A stretch of 50,711 bases of DNA from Flavipsychrobacter sp. (GTDB lineage: Bacteria; Bacteroidota; Bacteroidia; Chitinophagales; Chitinophagaceae), in NCBI GenBank assembly GCA_021155965.1, contig JAJNBJ010000027.1, positions 1-50,711 of the forward strand. The letters are read 5' to 3'. Shown one piece after another: positions 1 through 8,390 of this stretch. How positions within the stretch are numbered: the stretch's first letter is position 1; each line of letters begins with the position of its first letter. The position numbers were made by a program, and so were the translations under genes. Under the pieces are notes generated by a model. The model was not told where the DNA came from. It saw nothing but the letters and a program-made list of their open reading frames with translations, and ran no database searches.

Positions 1-452
1 GCCCAACAAATGTAAAGCGTATTTAGGATTAACTTATTTTTGTAAACACAGGCTAGGATTAGCCGTAAACAGTGTCAACTTTTTTCAGGACGATACAGAC
101 TTGCGCATCCTGCTAATTCTTAAATCCTTAAATCATGATCAAAAACACGCTTAAAAAAAATTCCACAAATTCCGGCCATTCTGGAAATCCGGGTTCAGGC
201 CTCAACGCCACGCCTGGCAGGCGTTACAACCAAAACACAAAAAAACCATGACGGTACTGAAACTGTACCGTCACGGTACAGTTTCAGTACCGTCATGGAT
301 ATTCAATTTTTTGCTTACACTAAACCATTGGAATTTTACATCGTTCAGGCCCCGGTATGGAGATCATCCTCTTGCCGAAGGGTGCGGCAAAATAAAAAAC
401 TATCAATTATGATAAACAAATTTCAGGCTGCAAAGCCACTCGGAATATTTTA
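1..452. other. Repeat-rich intergenic region
   Basis: No convincing gene is seen here. The stretch holds an AT-rich word array at about 107-138 built on aatcct/aaatcctt, a GC-rich block at about 190-230 with a small inverted repeat (cgcct at 211-215 pairing with aggcg at 219-223), and the large palindrome at 246-298 listed separately. The only open frame (295-597, plus strand) overlaps the palindrome and runs antisense to the lipoprotein gene at 453-728, so I read it as chance. Confidence 0.6.
246..298. repeat. 53-bp perfect palindrome made of two inverted 21-bp hairpin units
   Basis: Arms 246-271 and 273-298 are exact reverse complements around a single central C at 272. Each arm contains its own smaller hairpin: ACGGTAC and GTACCGT separated by a 7-base spacer (units 251-271 and 273-293). 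The second unit is the reverse complement of the first. The same unit occurs twice, in direct orientation, at 49948-49990, and both loci are preceded by nearly the same AAAAACC(A/T)TG sequence, so this is a dispersed element rather than a one-off terminator. No transcript is evident that would need to end here. Confidence 0.85.
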
Positions 453-728
453 CTACTGCATTATGATGGTACAAACAGTAGATGTTGCCTCTTCGCCATG
501 GTTCACATTGCGGATGGTATTGGTCCGCTCATACTCATTGGCTTCTTTTGTAGTGGCGTCGTTTAAATATGTGGTATCGGTCCTCAGGAAAGAATAATCG
601 TCCCAGGCGTTCACATAAGAAACCGTAGTACAGCACTTATAATTATACCTTTTTTTCTTGCATGAAAATAAAAGCGTACACAACAATATTAATATGCACA
701 ACGATCGAAGCCCATTGGTAAACTTCAT
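453..728 (-). CDS. Small putative lipoprotein (91 aa)
   Basis: I chose the ATG at 728 because it places a lipoprotein signal at the N-terminus: Lys/Arg-containing start, a hydrophobic core rich in Leu/Ile, then the lipobox-like LLFSC followed by KKK. The longer frame from 770 would add an unneeded extension. The mature part has no recognised domain; it has a paired Cys (KCC) and many polar and aromatic residues. It would be anchored in a membrane facing the periplasm, by analogy with other Bacteroidota lipoproteins. It stands alone, divergent from the DUF3857 operon that starts at 996. Function unknown. It could be a chance frame, but the clean signal sequence argues against that. Confidence 0.6.
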   Translation of the reverse strand: MKFTNGLRSLCILILLCTLLFSCKKKRYNYKCCTTVSYVNAWDDYSFLRTDTTYLNDATTKEANEYERTNTIRNVNHGEEATSTVCTIIMQ

Positions 729-852
729 AAACAGGGGTTTTATGAAAAATAATATGCTCAAATATATCACACTTTTCTATAAACACAAGCTATCACCGGT
801 GGCAATGCAGGAAAAATTAATGAAAACAACTTATTATGTTATACGATTATTG

Positions 853-860
853 TACCTTTG
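853..860 (+). promoter_or_regulatory. Bacteroidota-type -7 box (TACCTTTG)
   Basis: TACCTTTG fits the TAnnTTTG -7 consensus. It lies 135 bases before the ATG at 996 and would give a long leader for the DUF3857 operon. No good -33 TTTG is seen at the usual distance, so the assignment is tentative. Confidence 0.4.
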
Positions 861-995
861 CAGCCTTCCAAACAGGGGGCGGTGGAAATAGAGGGGTGGG
901 GAACAGAATAATTGGGCAAAAACCTTTTTACTTCCGGGATTTGCTTTTATATTTATACTTGCTTTTTTAATTTGTTTATTATTAATACATGCAGA

Positions 996-2963
996 ATGAA
1001 AACATCATCAGGATGTAAGGGGCGGCGTTTTATACCAGCCGGGTTTTTGGCAATGGGGCTGCTGCTTTCGGGCAGCATAATGGGGCAGGACCGTGAAAAA
1101 TATGACGGCATAGCCGCGAAGAACAAGGGCCAGCATGCCGTGTACACTCAAATAAAGAAGCAGTTGGTTATTGAGGATGAAGGCGGTGTGCTAACAGCGC
1201 AAAGTAATGTGGTGATGGAAAAGCTCTTCCTAACCGACTACTCAACGGCAAATAATAATGTGGACCTTTTTGGCTACAGCGATTTTCACCGGCCCGTGAA
1301 CTATTCGGGGTATTCTTACATCCCGGTATCGCAAAAAAAATATAAAAAAGTAGAGTGCGAGGCCTTTGTCAGCGGAAAGCCATCCAGTTATGTGTTCTAT
1401 GACGATAACCGTTTGGCAGGGGCATACTATTCCGGCCTGTGCAAAAATGCTATAACAGAAACTAAGTATTCTATATGGCATACAGATGTACATATGCTGC
1501 CCGACTTCGATTTTCAGAGGCACCTGCCCGTAGCTGAGGCCGTGTTTGAAGTAGTGGCCCCCGATTATGTGAAAATGAAATTTGTGCTGAAAGGGCAAAA
1601 TACTGCTGCTATAAAGGAAACAAAGGAAGAAAAGAACGGCAAGGTATATTACCGCTTCACGGCAACCAATATGCCTGCGGCTAAATCTTTTTCCAACGTG
1701 CCGTCAACAAACTATTATGTGCCGCATGTGATACCATACATTGCATCGTACCGCATACCCGGCGCAAAAAAAGATTCGGTACTTGCCAACAGCCCTGCCG
1801 ATCTGTACAAATATCTCTATAACTATGTGCGTGGCAAGAACATCAGGCAGGATACATTCCTGAACAATACCGCCATGCGTATTACCCAAGATGCTGCAAC
1901 AGACAGGGAAAAAGCTGCACGTATATATAAATGGGTACAGGATAACATTCACTACATAGCAATTGAGAATGGCCTGGAAGGTTTTGTGCCCCGCTCAGCC
2001 GATACTGTGTACAAGCGCAAATATGGTGATTGTAAAGACATGAGCAGTATCCTTATGGCTATGTGCCGCAAGGTGGGGCTTAAGGCATACTTTGTATGGA
2101 TAGGCTCAAACGAATTGCCATATACGCACGAAGAAACCCCGCTCAGTTGTATTTCAGACCATATGATAGCCGTGGTGAAACTGGGCGATGAATGGGTGTT
2201 CATGGATGGCACGCACTCTTCTATCCCGTTTGGCTATAACCCTGCATTCATACAGGGTAAGGAAGCGATGATAGCCATTGATGAGAATAATTATGAGATA
2301 GTGACCATACCTGTAACGCCAGCAAGTAAAAATGTGACGATAGACAGTACATACCTAACCCTGGATGGCAAAAAAATTGCAGGTTCATTAAACCGGCAGT
2401 ATAAAGGTTATTATGCCTGGGAACTGGGCATGTGGCTTGCCGGAAACCGCGACCAGGAAGACAGGCGGAAAATGGTTCGCTCGCTTACCAGCAGGGGAGC
2501 CAGTAACTACGACATGAAAAAGTACACCATAAATGCCGGTAAAGATGGTGATAAAGATGTGTCGGTAGATGCGGATTTTGTGGTAGATGACTATGTGCAG
2601 TATGCAGGAAAAGAATGTATAGTGAACATGAACATGCTGCGCACAGGTATGGGCAGGATAGACACTAAAGACCGCAACGTGGCCAATTATTTTAAAAACA
2701 CCGGGAAGTATAAAGAAGTGGTGGTGATGAATATACCAAAAGGCTATAAACTGAAATACCTGCCACAGCCTGCCAAAGGTTCGCTGGGTGACCAGTGGAA
2801 ATATTCAGTGTCGTATAAAGCGGATAAGAACAGCATCACACTTACCAAAGAATATGAGCTGAATACATTAGCGATCGCAACAGACAAATTTGCTGATAAC
2901 AATAAACTGGTTGACGAACTTAAAAAAGTATACAGGGAATCAATAGTGTTGACCACCAACTAA
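996..2963 (+). CDS. DUF3857 / transglutaminase-like protein, intact triad
   Basis: A 655-aa secreted protein. The ATG at 996 is preferred over the TTG at 912 because it begins a normal Sec signal (MKTSSGCKGRR, then a hydrophobic stretch ending GSIMGQ). An N-terminal DUF3857-like part is followed by a transglutaminase-like domain with the full triad: Cys346 in YGDCKD, His389 in SDHMIAV and Asp404 in FMDGTHS. Such proteins are common in Bacteroidota envelopes; their substrates are mostly unknown, and the fold supports either crosslinking or proteolysis. The C-terminal third is beta-rich with no named domain. The next gene starts 6 bases after its stop and encodes a second DUF3857 protein, so the two are probably co-transcribed and may work as a pair. 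Confidence 0.85.
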   Translation: MKTSSGCKGRRFIPAGFLAMGLLLSGSIMGQDREKYDGIAAKNKGQHAVYTQIKKQLVIEDEGGVLTAQSNVVMEKLFLTDYSTANNNVDLFGYSDFHRPVNYSGYSYIPVSQKKYKKVECEAFVSGKPSSYVFYDDNRLAGAYYSGLCKNAITETKYSIWHTDVHMLPDFDFQRHLPVAEAVFEVVAPDYVKMKFVLKGQNTAAIKETKEEKNGKVYYRFTATNMPAAKSFSNVPSTNYYVPHVIPYIASYRIPGAKKDSVLANSPADLYKYLYNYVRGKNIRQDTFLNNTAMRITQDAATDREKAARIYKWVQDNIHYIAIENGLEGFVPRSADTVYKRKYGDCKDMSSILMAMCRKVGLKAYFVWIGSNELPYTHEETPLSCISDHMIAVVKLGDEWVFMDGTHSSIPFGYNPAFIQGKEAMIAIDENNYEIVTIPVTPASKNVTIDSTYLTLDGKKIAGSLNRQYKGYYAWELGMWLAGNRDQEDRRKMVRSLTSRGASNYDMKKYTINAGKDGDKDVSVDADFVVDDYVQYAGKECIVNMNMLRTGMGRIDTKDRNVANYFKNTGKYKEVVVMNIPKGYKLKYLPQPAKGSLGDQWKYSVSYKADKNSITLTKEYELNTLAIATDKFADNNKLVDELKKVYRESIVLTTN

Positions 2964-2969
2964 GAAGGT

Positions 2970-5012
2970 ATGAAAAGATTTAGCGCAATAATATTCATTT
3001 TGTTTGTTGCAGCAACGGCTGTAACAGCGCAATACGCACAAAAGAAGCTGAGTGCGAAGCCAAAATTCATTGATTTTGCAGATAATCCCAAACCGGGGTT
3101 GCACTCCGTGCCCCCGGAGTATATGAATGAATCAGTCTACATTATCCAGGACGATGTATCGCTTGATTATAAGGAAGAGGGCAGGGACCTGAATGCCTAC
3201 TATGTGACGCACACGATATGGAAAGTGCTGGATGTGGGCGGGGTAGAGGAGAGCAGTTCTATCAGGTTGCGTGTGGACGGGCAGACCAGGTTCCAATACA
3301 TACGCGCCAGGACGATAAGCCCGAACGGTCATGTGCAGGAGGTGCCTCAAAGTATGATAAAAGTAACAGCAGATGGGGGCGGCAGGATAATTGCTATTGC
3401 ACCTGAAGGGCTGGAGAAAAACTCGGAAGTGGAGTTGCTGTTAAAAGAAATTATTCCGGGCGGAACGTTTGGGTCGCGCTATTTCCAGTATACTGTACCG
3501 GTTCAGAGTGCCCGCTGGGATGTTTCTTATCCAAGGGAATATGTGTTCGAAGCAAAAGGTTACAATGGCCTGCCGGATATGCAGGACGTGCTGATGGGCA
3601 ACAGGAGGCATATGCGTATAGAAGTGAGCAATGTACCTGCTTTGAAACCGGAATTGTTCAGCTTCTGGGAGTTGCACCTGATGAGGGCGGAGTATAAACT
3701 GCACCATTATGATATGGTGAACTACAACGACAGGTCGGAGGTGAATACATGGGATAAGCTGGGACGGGTATTGTTTGATGAGTACTACAAAATAAGCCAG
3801 AAAGAACGGGCTGCTGTCAACAAATACCTTACAGACCTGGGCGTGAGATCCGGCGGCAAAGAAGAAGATAACATCAGGAAGATAGAGAACGGGATCAAGA
3901 ATAGTATTGTTCTTTATGATTATGTACAGGGCGATAGCACTGAACAACTGGATAGTATAATAGCAAAGAAGCAGGCAACACATGATGGCTATATAAAGTT
4001 GTTTGCTGCGTGTTTTACACAGGCGCTGGTGAGCCATGAACTGGGCAAAGCATGCGATAAAAGTGAACGCCAGGTGCGCAAAGATGTGGAGAACTGGCAT
4101 AGCCTTGATTATACATTGTTCTATTTTCCTAAACAGCAAAAATTCCTGTACCCGCTTGGCGAAAGCTACCGTTATCCTGTTGTACCGGCTGCAATTGCCG
4201 GGGGCAAGGGTGTTTTCTGCCTGATCCCACCGAAGGGCATTGTTACTGGTATGCTGGCTGAAGTGAGAAGGATAACGCCATTATCTGCGAATGAGACACA
4301 GCGCAACATTGCAGCAGGGGTTACCTTTAATGATGATATGGAAGCAACAGTAGATGTATCTTATTCTTTTACCGGGTATGCTGCCGCAGGTATAAGGAAT
4401 GACCTGCGTGAAGAAACCAAAGAAGATGAGAAGGACATTGTGAAGAATGTGGTGGCATTTGCAGAAACACGTGAGGATATACAGAAGTACTACATATCGA
4501 ACGACCAACCTGAGAGTTATAATGAGAATAAGCCACTGGTGATAACTGCCAGTGTTGCCGCACCGTTCCTCACCGGGAAAGCCGGGCAGAAATATGTGTT
4601 CAGCATTGGGGAACTGATCGGAGCGCAGCCATCTTTGTATGATAAAGCAGAACGCAAACTGCCTGTTGATATGTCATACCCGGTAACCCTTAACCGTTCT
4701 ATTACTGTGAATATACCCAAGGGGCATAAAGTAGTGAACCCCGAAGTGCTGAAGAAGAATGCTGAATTTGTGAACCGTGACCTGAAGACATTGTGCAGCT
4801 TTAGCTCGGACTATGTGCTGATAACCGATAAGAAGAATGGTGATAAGTTGGTGGTGACCGTGAAAGAGTCTTACCCGGTTACCCATTTTGCCGTAACAGA
4901 TTTTGAGCGCTTCAGGGAAGTGATCAATGCATCATACGATTTCAGCAGGACATCTATACTACTGGAAAGGAAACCAGGCTATGTGAAACCGAAAACAGTA
5001 GCGAAAAACTGA
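2970..5012 (+). CDS. DUF3857 protein with a degenerate transglutaminase domain
   Basis: A 680-aa secreted protein with a signal peptide (MKRFSAIIFILF to VTAQ). Residues of about 60-230 look like DUF3857 (conserved RARTISPNG, then EGLEKNSEVEL). In the transglutaminase-like region the place where the active Cys should stand reads QATHDGYIKLF, with no Cys, while downstream landmarks such as ENWHSLDYTLFYFP are kept. I infer a non-catalytic binding or partner protein. It is translated 6 bases after the catalytic paralogue and is followed by a strong hairpin terminator at 5030-5068, so the operon is these two genes. Secreted or outer-membrane-associated location is inferred from the signal only. 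Confidence 0.8.
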   Translation: MKRFSAIIFILFVAATAVTAQYAQKKLSAKPKFIDFADNPKPGLHSVPPEYMNESVYIIQDDVSLDYKEEGRDLNAYYVTHTIWKVLDVGGVEESSSIRLRVDGQTRFQYIRARTISPNGHVQEVPQSMIKVTADGGGRIIAIAPEGLEKNSEVELLLKEIIPGGTFGSRYFQYTVPVQSARWDVSYPREYVFEAKGYNGLPDMQDVLMGNRRHMRIEVSNVPALKPELFSFWELHLMRAEYKLHHYDMVNYNDRSEVNTWDKLGRVLFDEYYKISQKERAAVNKYLTDLGVRSGGKEEDNIRKIENGIKNSIVLYDYVQGDSTEQLDSIIAKKQATHDGYIKLFAACFTQALVSHELGKACDKSERQVRKDVENWHSLDYTLFYFPKQQKFLYPLGESYRYPVVPAAIAGGKGVFCLIPPKGIVTGMLAEVRRITPLSANETQRNIAAGVTFNDDMEATVDVSYSFTGYAAAGIRNDLREETKEDEKDIVKNVVAFAETREDIQKYYISNDQPESYNENKPLVITASVAAPFLTGKAGQKYVFSIGELIGAQPSLYDKAERKLPVDMSYPVTLNRSITVNIPKGHKVVNPEVLKKNAEFVNRDLKTLCSFSSDYVLITDKKNGDKLVVTVKESYPVTHFAVTDFERFREVINASYDFSRTSILLERKPGYVKPKTVAKN

Positions 5013-5029
5013 GAAATGTAAGAATATTA

Positions 5030-5068
5030 AACGCCCCGCATAGCAAGTGCGGGGCGTTCCATTTTTTT
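5030..5068. terminator. Intrinsic terminator of the DUF3857 operon
   Basis: Arms 5030-5040 and 5048-5058 form an 11-bp GC-rich stem (AACGCCCCGCA) with a 7-base loop; a run of seven T at 5062-5068 follows on the plus strand. It lies between convergent genes and may also stop the minus-strand transcript ending at 5084. Confidence 0.9.
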
Positions 5069-5083
5069 GACCTATTAACCGGC

Positions 5084-5743
5084 CTATTTTTTCATCTCTA
5101 TTACTTTATCTATTTCGCCATCGAACTGGCGGCTTTCGAATAGCTCATCCCAGTTGAAAATATAGGGCTGTTCTTTATTGATAACTTTATTTTGTGCCAG
5201 GTGCTTCCGTGCATCGGGATAATAGATCCAGAATGCCGGTTGTTCTTTAGCAATGCCGTTGGCATCTTTTACTTCCGCCACAGGTGCTATCCCCACAATA
5301 CGAACTTCCACGGCGCCGCTGCTTTTCAGGTATAACCAGTCTTCTTTGATACGGTATTTTGTAACAACTGCAGGATTGAAGCCACCGGATCCGGGTGTAA
5401 GCAGTTTAATAAATTCTTCTCTTGTGAGCGGAGTTGTGAAGCGGTCATTAACAGCGCTGTAGGCTTTATAGGATCCATTAAAGAACCCTTCCGTAAGTAT
5501 TATTGCTAATTGCGAATTTGCAGCGAGCAGTCTGTTGCGTTCATCATGTATATCAATATCCCGCCATATGCGTTGTATTACGCGTATATCTCTCTCGGCT
5601 ATATAGTTCCATGGTATGGGCTGCGTTTGGTTGGGTTTTACACATCCTGCAGTCATTGGTGGTAATCCCGCAATGTTGGATTGTGCAAAAACAAAATTAC
5701 CGGCGAGCAGGCACAAGGCAGCACTGAAAATAGCTTTCTTCAT
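5084..5743 (-). CDS. GldN-like protein (type IX secretion/gliding), paralogue 1
   Basis: A 219-aa protein with a signal peptide (ending VFAQ). It shows the GldN/PorN pattern in order: PIPWNYIAERDI, RIWRDIDIHDERN, YRIKEDWLY, VEVRIVGIAPV, FWIYYPDARKHLA, and DELFESRQF near the C-terminus. GldN in known systems forms a periplasmic ring with the lipoprotein GldK at the outer membrane, as part of the type IX secretion and gliding motor. Here there is no gldK, gldL or gldM nearby, so it is a stand-alone paralogue. It is the last gene of a minus-strand series that starts with another GldN paralogue (8391-9071) and includes a sigma/anti-sigma pair and a beta-barrel protein. Confidence 0.85.
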   Translation of the reverse strand: MKKAIFSAALCLLAGNFVFAQSNIAGLPPMTAGCVKPNQTQPIPWNYIAERDIRVIQRIWRDIDIHDERNRLLAANSQLAIILTEGFFNGSYKAYSAVNDRFTTPLTREEFIKLLTPGSGGFNPAVVTKYRIKEDWLYLKSSGAVEVRIVGIAPVAEVKDANGIAKEQPAFWIYYPDARKHLAQNKVINKEQPYIFNWDELFESRQFDGEIDKVIEMKK

Positions 5744-5760
5744 ATAGGTGCGTTTTTATA

Positions 5761-5790
5761 TAAAGTTAGCACACTTTGTGGGAAATACAA
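5761..5790 (-). promoter_or_regulatory. Possible promoter for GldN paralogue 1
   Basis: Read on the minus strand: TTG (5790-5788), a 19-base spacer, then TAACTTTA (5768-5761), one base off TAnnTTTG. The ATG follows 17 bases later at 5743. This would let the last gene of the locus be expressed apart from the sigma operon. Confidence 0.4.
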
Positions 5791-5799
5791 TGCCTGCGA

Positions 5800-6966
5800 T
5801 CAAAACCGTAGTGTTACGCCGGGATATGCCTGCTTGAAATTGTTGGTGAAGATGATCTCTGGGCACAATGAAACGCGCTTGCTTAAGGTGTAGATCGCGA
5901 ATACTTTACCCGTTGCATTCTGGAAATAGTTTCCTTTTTCAGCGAATAAATAGCCGATGCCGACAGAACTCCGTTTATCGCCTTTTTGGGTGCCGAATTC
6001 AAGTGTGGCAAACCAATTGTCGTTGACAATAATCTTGTTGCCCAGACCTTTTTCGAAGAAGAAATAAGGTGTTGCAGATGCCCTGATGAAGCTACGCTTA
6101 TTTGGTACCCAGTTCCACCTGTCGTTAATTTCTATCCCCATCTCTGCCATGGGAGCAAACATGCTGCGGATAACTCCTAAGCCAAGTGAACCATCGATAG
6201 TGAGAATGCCATGCGTTGTATTCATATCGTTCTCATTCTCCCACAGGTTGTTTAATTTTTTGAAACGATACCTTTCTGAGTGGTTGCCGGTATCGAAAGG
6301 GCGGTATGCAATAGAGGTAGTGTTAAAAAATGGGAAGGCTTTTTTATTCTTTGGGTTAGATGCAATGATCAGGGTATCGATGATATGGTTGAGTGTGCCT
6401 TTGTTCGCCAATAACCCGTTCAGGTCTTCGTAATTGTTGAGGCAGAAAGTGATCTGGGCAGGTATATCCCTATGAACCACTCGTGCACCTGCTTTCGAAT
6501 CCCAACTGGTTGGCTGATCGTTAGAGTTTTCGAAGACGATCCTGATGGTATCCTGTTCAATTTTGAGTTTTGCCAGATCATTGCGATGAACTACGAACAG
6601 GTCGCCATCCGGGGCATATTTTTTAAACCGTATTTTGTTCAGTGGTTGGTAGGTAGCGTAGGCATAATCTATCCGTACATTACCGGCTGCGTTTAGAGAG
6701 TCCTTATAAAAGGCAATATTCTTCATCATCTCATTGAGTATCGGTTCAAGGCTGCTGAGCATAGTGTAGTTATGCGTATTATGCAATTCTATGATCATTT
6801 TCCCGTCCTTAGGAAGATAAACCCAGTGCCGGTTATTTACCTGGCTAGGCTGCATGTTGAAGTTGCTTTCCGTTTTAGTGAGGGAGGTGATTTTGCTTTC
6901 CTGGGCAAAAGTTTTCCCGGTCAGGCTTATCAGGATAAGCGCTGCAGATAAAAACTGTCTTTTCAT
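5800..6966 (-). CDS. Secreted beta-barrel-like outer-membrane protein, unknown family
   Basis: A 388-aa protein with a signal peptide (MKRQFLSAALILISL to TFAQ). The N-terminal half is polar and shows no domain I recognise. The C-terminal part (about residue 255 on) alternates polar and hydrophobic residues, with turns typical of an outer-membrane barrel (GILTIDGSLGLGV, SSVGIGYLFAEKG, VFAIYTLSKRVSL), and the chain ends in PGVTLRF with a terminal Phe, as expected for BAM substrates. It begins 12 bases after the anti-sigma stop, so it is very likely in the sigma/anti-sigma operon and may be part of its output. The mixed architecture, soluble domain plus barrel, is unusual for a plain PorT-type protein. 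Function unknown. Confidence 0.65.
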   Translation of the reverse strand: MKRQFLSAALILISLTGKTFAQESKITSLTKTESNFNMQPSQVNNRHWVYLPKDGKMIIELHNTHNYTMLSSLEPILNEMMKNIAFYKDSLNAAGNVRIDYAYATYQPLNKIRFKKYAPDGDLFVVHRNDLAKLKIEQDTIRIVFENSNDQPTSWDSKAGARVVHRDIPAQITFCLNNYEDLNGLLANKGTLNHIIDTLIIASNPKNKKAFPFFNTTSIAYRPFDTGNHSERYRFKKLNNLWENENDMNTTHGILTIDGSLGLGVIRSMFAPMAEMGIEINDRWNWVPNKRSFIRASATPYFFFEKGLGNKIIVNDNWFATLEFGTQKGDKRSSVGIGYLFAEKGNYFQNATGKVFAIYTLSKRVSLCPEIIFTNNFKQAYPGVTLRF

Positions 6967-6978
6967 TTTTGTTAGATT

Positions 6979-7746
6979 TTAGTTGATCTTAAATTTTAGA
7001 ACGTTAAGAGGCGTGTAATTTTCGTCGCTTGGGGTTGATGTGTTTGTTTGCTCCGAAGAGGAATTGAAAAGCGGAATACTAACCACAAAGTCTTTTTGTT
7101 GCTTCAGGTAATTACTAACCCTGGCCTGGTGATCGGTAATGTCATTTAAATGGATCACCTGTCCGTTCATAATTTTGAATAATGGTTTGTTTGAAGCCAT
7201 TGTTGCTTCTGATCCTGCAGGCTCGTTAACAAGGTCGTTGATATGCACTACTTTGGTTGGTATTTTTGAAGCCGTTGCCACTGGTGTATTTACTACAGAA
7301 GCCGTGGTCTCTGTAACAGGTATTTCTACAGCGGGGGCTTGAACGATCTGTATCTCTTCTCGTTTGGGCTGTATGGATTGCTTTTCCTCGTTTATAGTAG
7401 TGCGTTTTATTGCTTTGTGGGTTATAGCAGGGGTATTTTTCTCTGCTGTTACCGGGCGTTGCTCTAGTGACGTTGTTACAGTATTATTCACCGGCAATAT
7501 TTGTTGGGGTGTATTGCTCTTTACTACTTCATTTACAGGAATACTATTGTTAAAAGCAAGGAATATGGTCACCATCAGTAACAATATAGCTGCGGCTGCC
7601 ATCCAGTATTTTAACGAGATGACTTTTGCCGGTTTGTCCATACGTACCTGGAGTTTATCCCATGCTTCCTCTTTCCCAAACACTATACCAGTGGATAGTG
7701 TATCCAGCGAATTTATTTTTTCCTTCAGCACTTTATCCTGTTTCAT
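6979..7746 (-). CDS. Putative anti-sigma factor, single membrane span
   Basis: A 255-aa protein. A cytoplasmic N-terminus of about 45 residues (with KEEAWDKLQVRM, the kind of helix seen in Bacteroidota anti-sigma factors) is followed by one membrane span at about residues 48-66 (YWMAAAAILLLMVTIFLAF), then a long Thr/Val/Pro-rich extracytoplasmic part. Its ATG overlaps the sigma-factor stop by four bases (ATGA at 7743-7746), so the two are translationally coupled. Position and topology make it the regulator of the ECF sigma factor next to it; there is no zinc-binding ZAS motif (HxxxCxxC). The signal it senses is unknown, but the extracytoplasmic region and downstream barrel gene point to an envelope cue. 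Confidence 0.75.
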   Translation of the reverse strand: MKQDKVLKEKINSLDTLSTGIVFGKEEAWDKLQVRMDKPAKVISLKYWMAAAAILLLMVTIFLAFNNSIPVNEVVKSNTPQQILPVNNTVTTSLEQRPVTAEKNTPAITHKAIKRTTINEEKQSIQPKREEIQIVQAPAVEIPVTETTASVVNTPVATASKIPTKVVHINDLVNEPAGSEATMASNKPLFKIMNGQVIHLNDITDHQARVSNYLKQQKDFVVSIPLFNSSSEQTNTSTPSDENYTPLNVLKFKIN

Positions 7747-8276
7747 AGCACTATTTGTTTTTCTTTCAACATTTTTTGCAGCATCAATCTCGCTTTGTTC
7801 AACTGAGATTTTGAAGTTCCCTCAGTTATGCCCAGCATCTTCGCAATTTCCTTATGAGTGTATTCTTCCAGGCAGAACAGGTTGAATACCGTTCGGTAAC
7901 CTGAAGGTAGTGTCATTACCAGTTGGAATATCTCCCGCGCGTTTATTTTACTGAGATCGCCATCTACACCTATTTCTTCTGCATGCCCTTCGTCCACCAT
8001 CCTCAGTTCATTCTTCTTGCGCAGGAACATGAGGCACTCGTTCACCATTATCTTTTTCAGCCATGCACCTATGCTGCCTTTATCGTTATATACAAACCGG
8101 TCTATCGACTTAAAGAAGCTATAGAACCCATTCAGCATCAGTTCCTCGGCATCGGGCAGGTTTTTTACATAACGCAGGCACACCATCAGCATCCCATCGG
8201 AATAGGTATCGAACAGGTATTTCTGCGAGATACGGTCCTGCCGTTTACATCCTTCTATGGCTTTTTGTTCGGTCAA
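7743..8276 (-). CDS. ECF-type RNA polymerase sigma factor
   Basis: A 177-aa sigma-70 family protein. Region 2 covers about residues 20-90 (DTYSDGMLMVCLRYVKN, DAEELMLNGFYSFFKSI, GAWLKKIMVNECLMFLRKK); region 4 covers about 115-170 (LPSGYRTVFNLFCLEEYTHKEIA, then MLGITEGTSKSQLNKARLMLQKML). The start is TTG at 8276: the upstream in-frame codons run into a stop within five codons without an ATG, and the N-terminus beginning IEGCKRQDR matches the family's usual start. TTG use may keep expression low. It heads an operon with an anti-sigma factor and a barrel protein, with GldN paralogues on both sides. A 114-base gap separates it from the upstream GldN gene. Confidence 0.9.
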   Translation of the reverse strand: MTEQKAIEGCKRQDRISQKYLFDTYSDGMLMVCLRYVKNLPDAEELMLNGFYSFFKSIDRFVYNDKGSIGAWLKKIMVNECLMFLRKKNELRMVDEGHAEEIGVDGDLSKINAREIFQLVMTLPSGYRTVFNLFCLEEYTHKEIAKMLGITEGTSKSQLNKARLMLQKMLKEKQIVL

Positions 8277-8390
8277 TGCGTGTGGTTGTTACATTATATA
8301 TGCAGGATCGGGGGGAAAGGTTGCCTAGGGGAGAAAAATTAATAGACCCATTGATCTTTTTTACTATCAAATATGTTACCTTCTTTTATC

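Noticed and set aside
3441-4139. 232-residue minus-strand frame within the second DUF3857 gene
   Set aside because: Antisense shadow of a gene with a signal peptide and family motifs.
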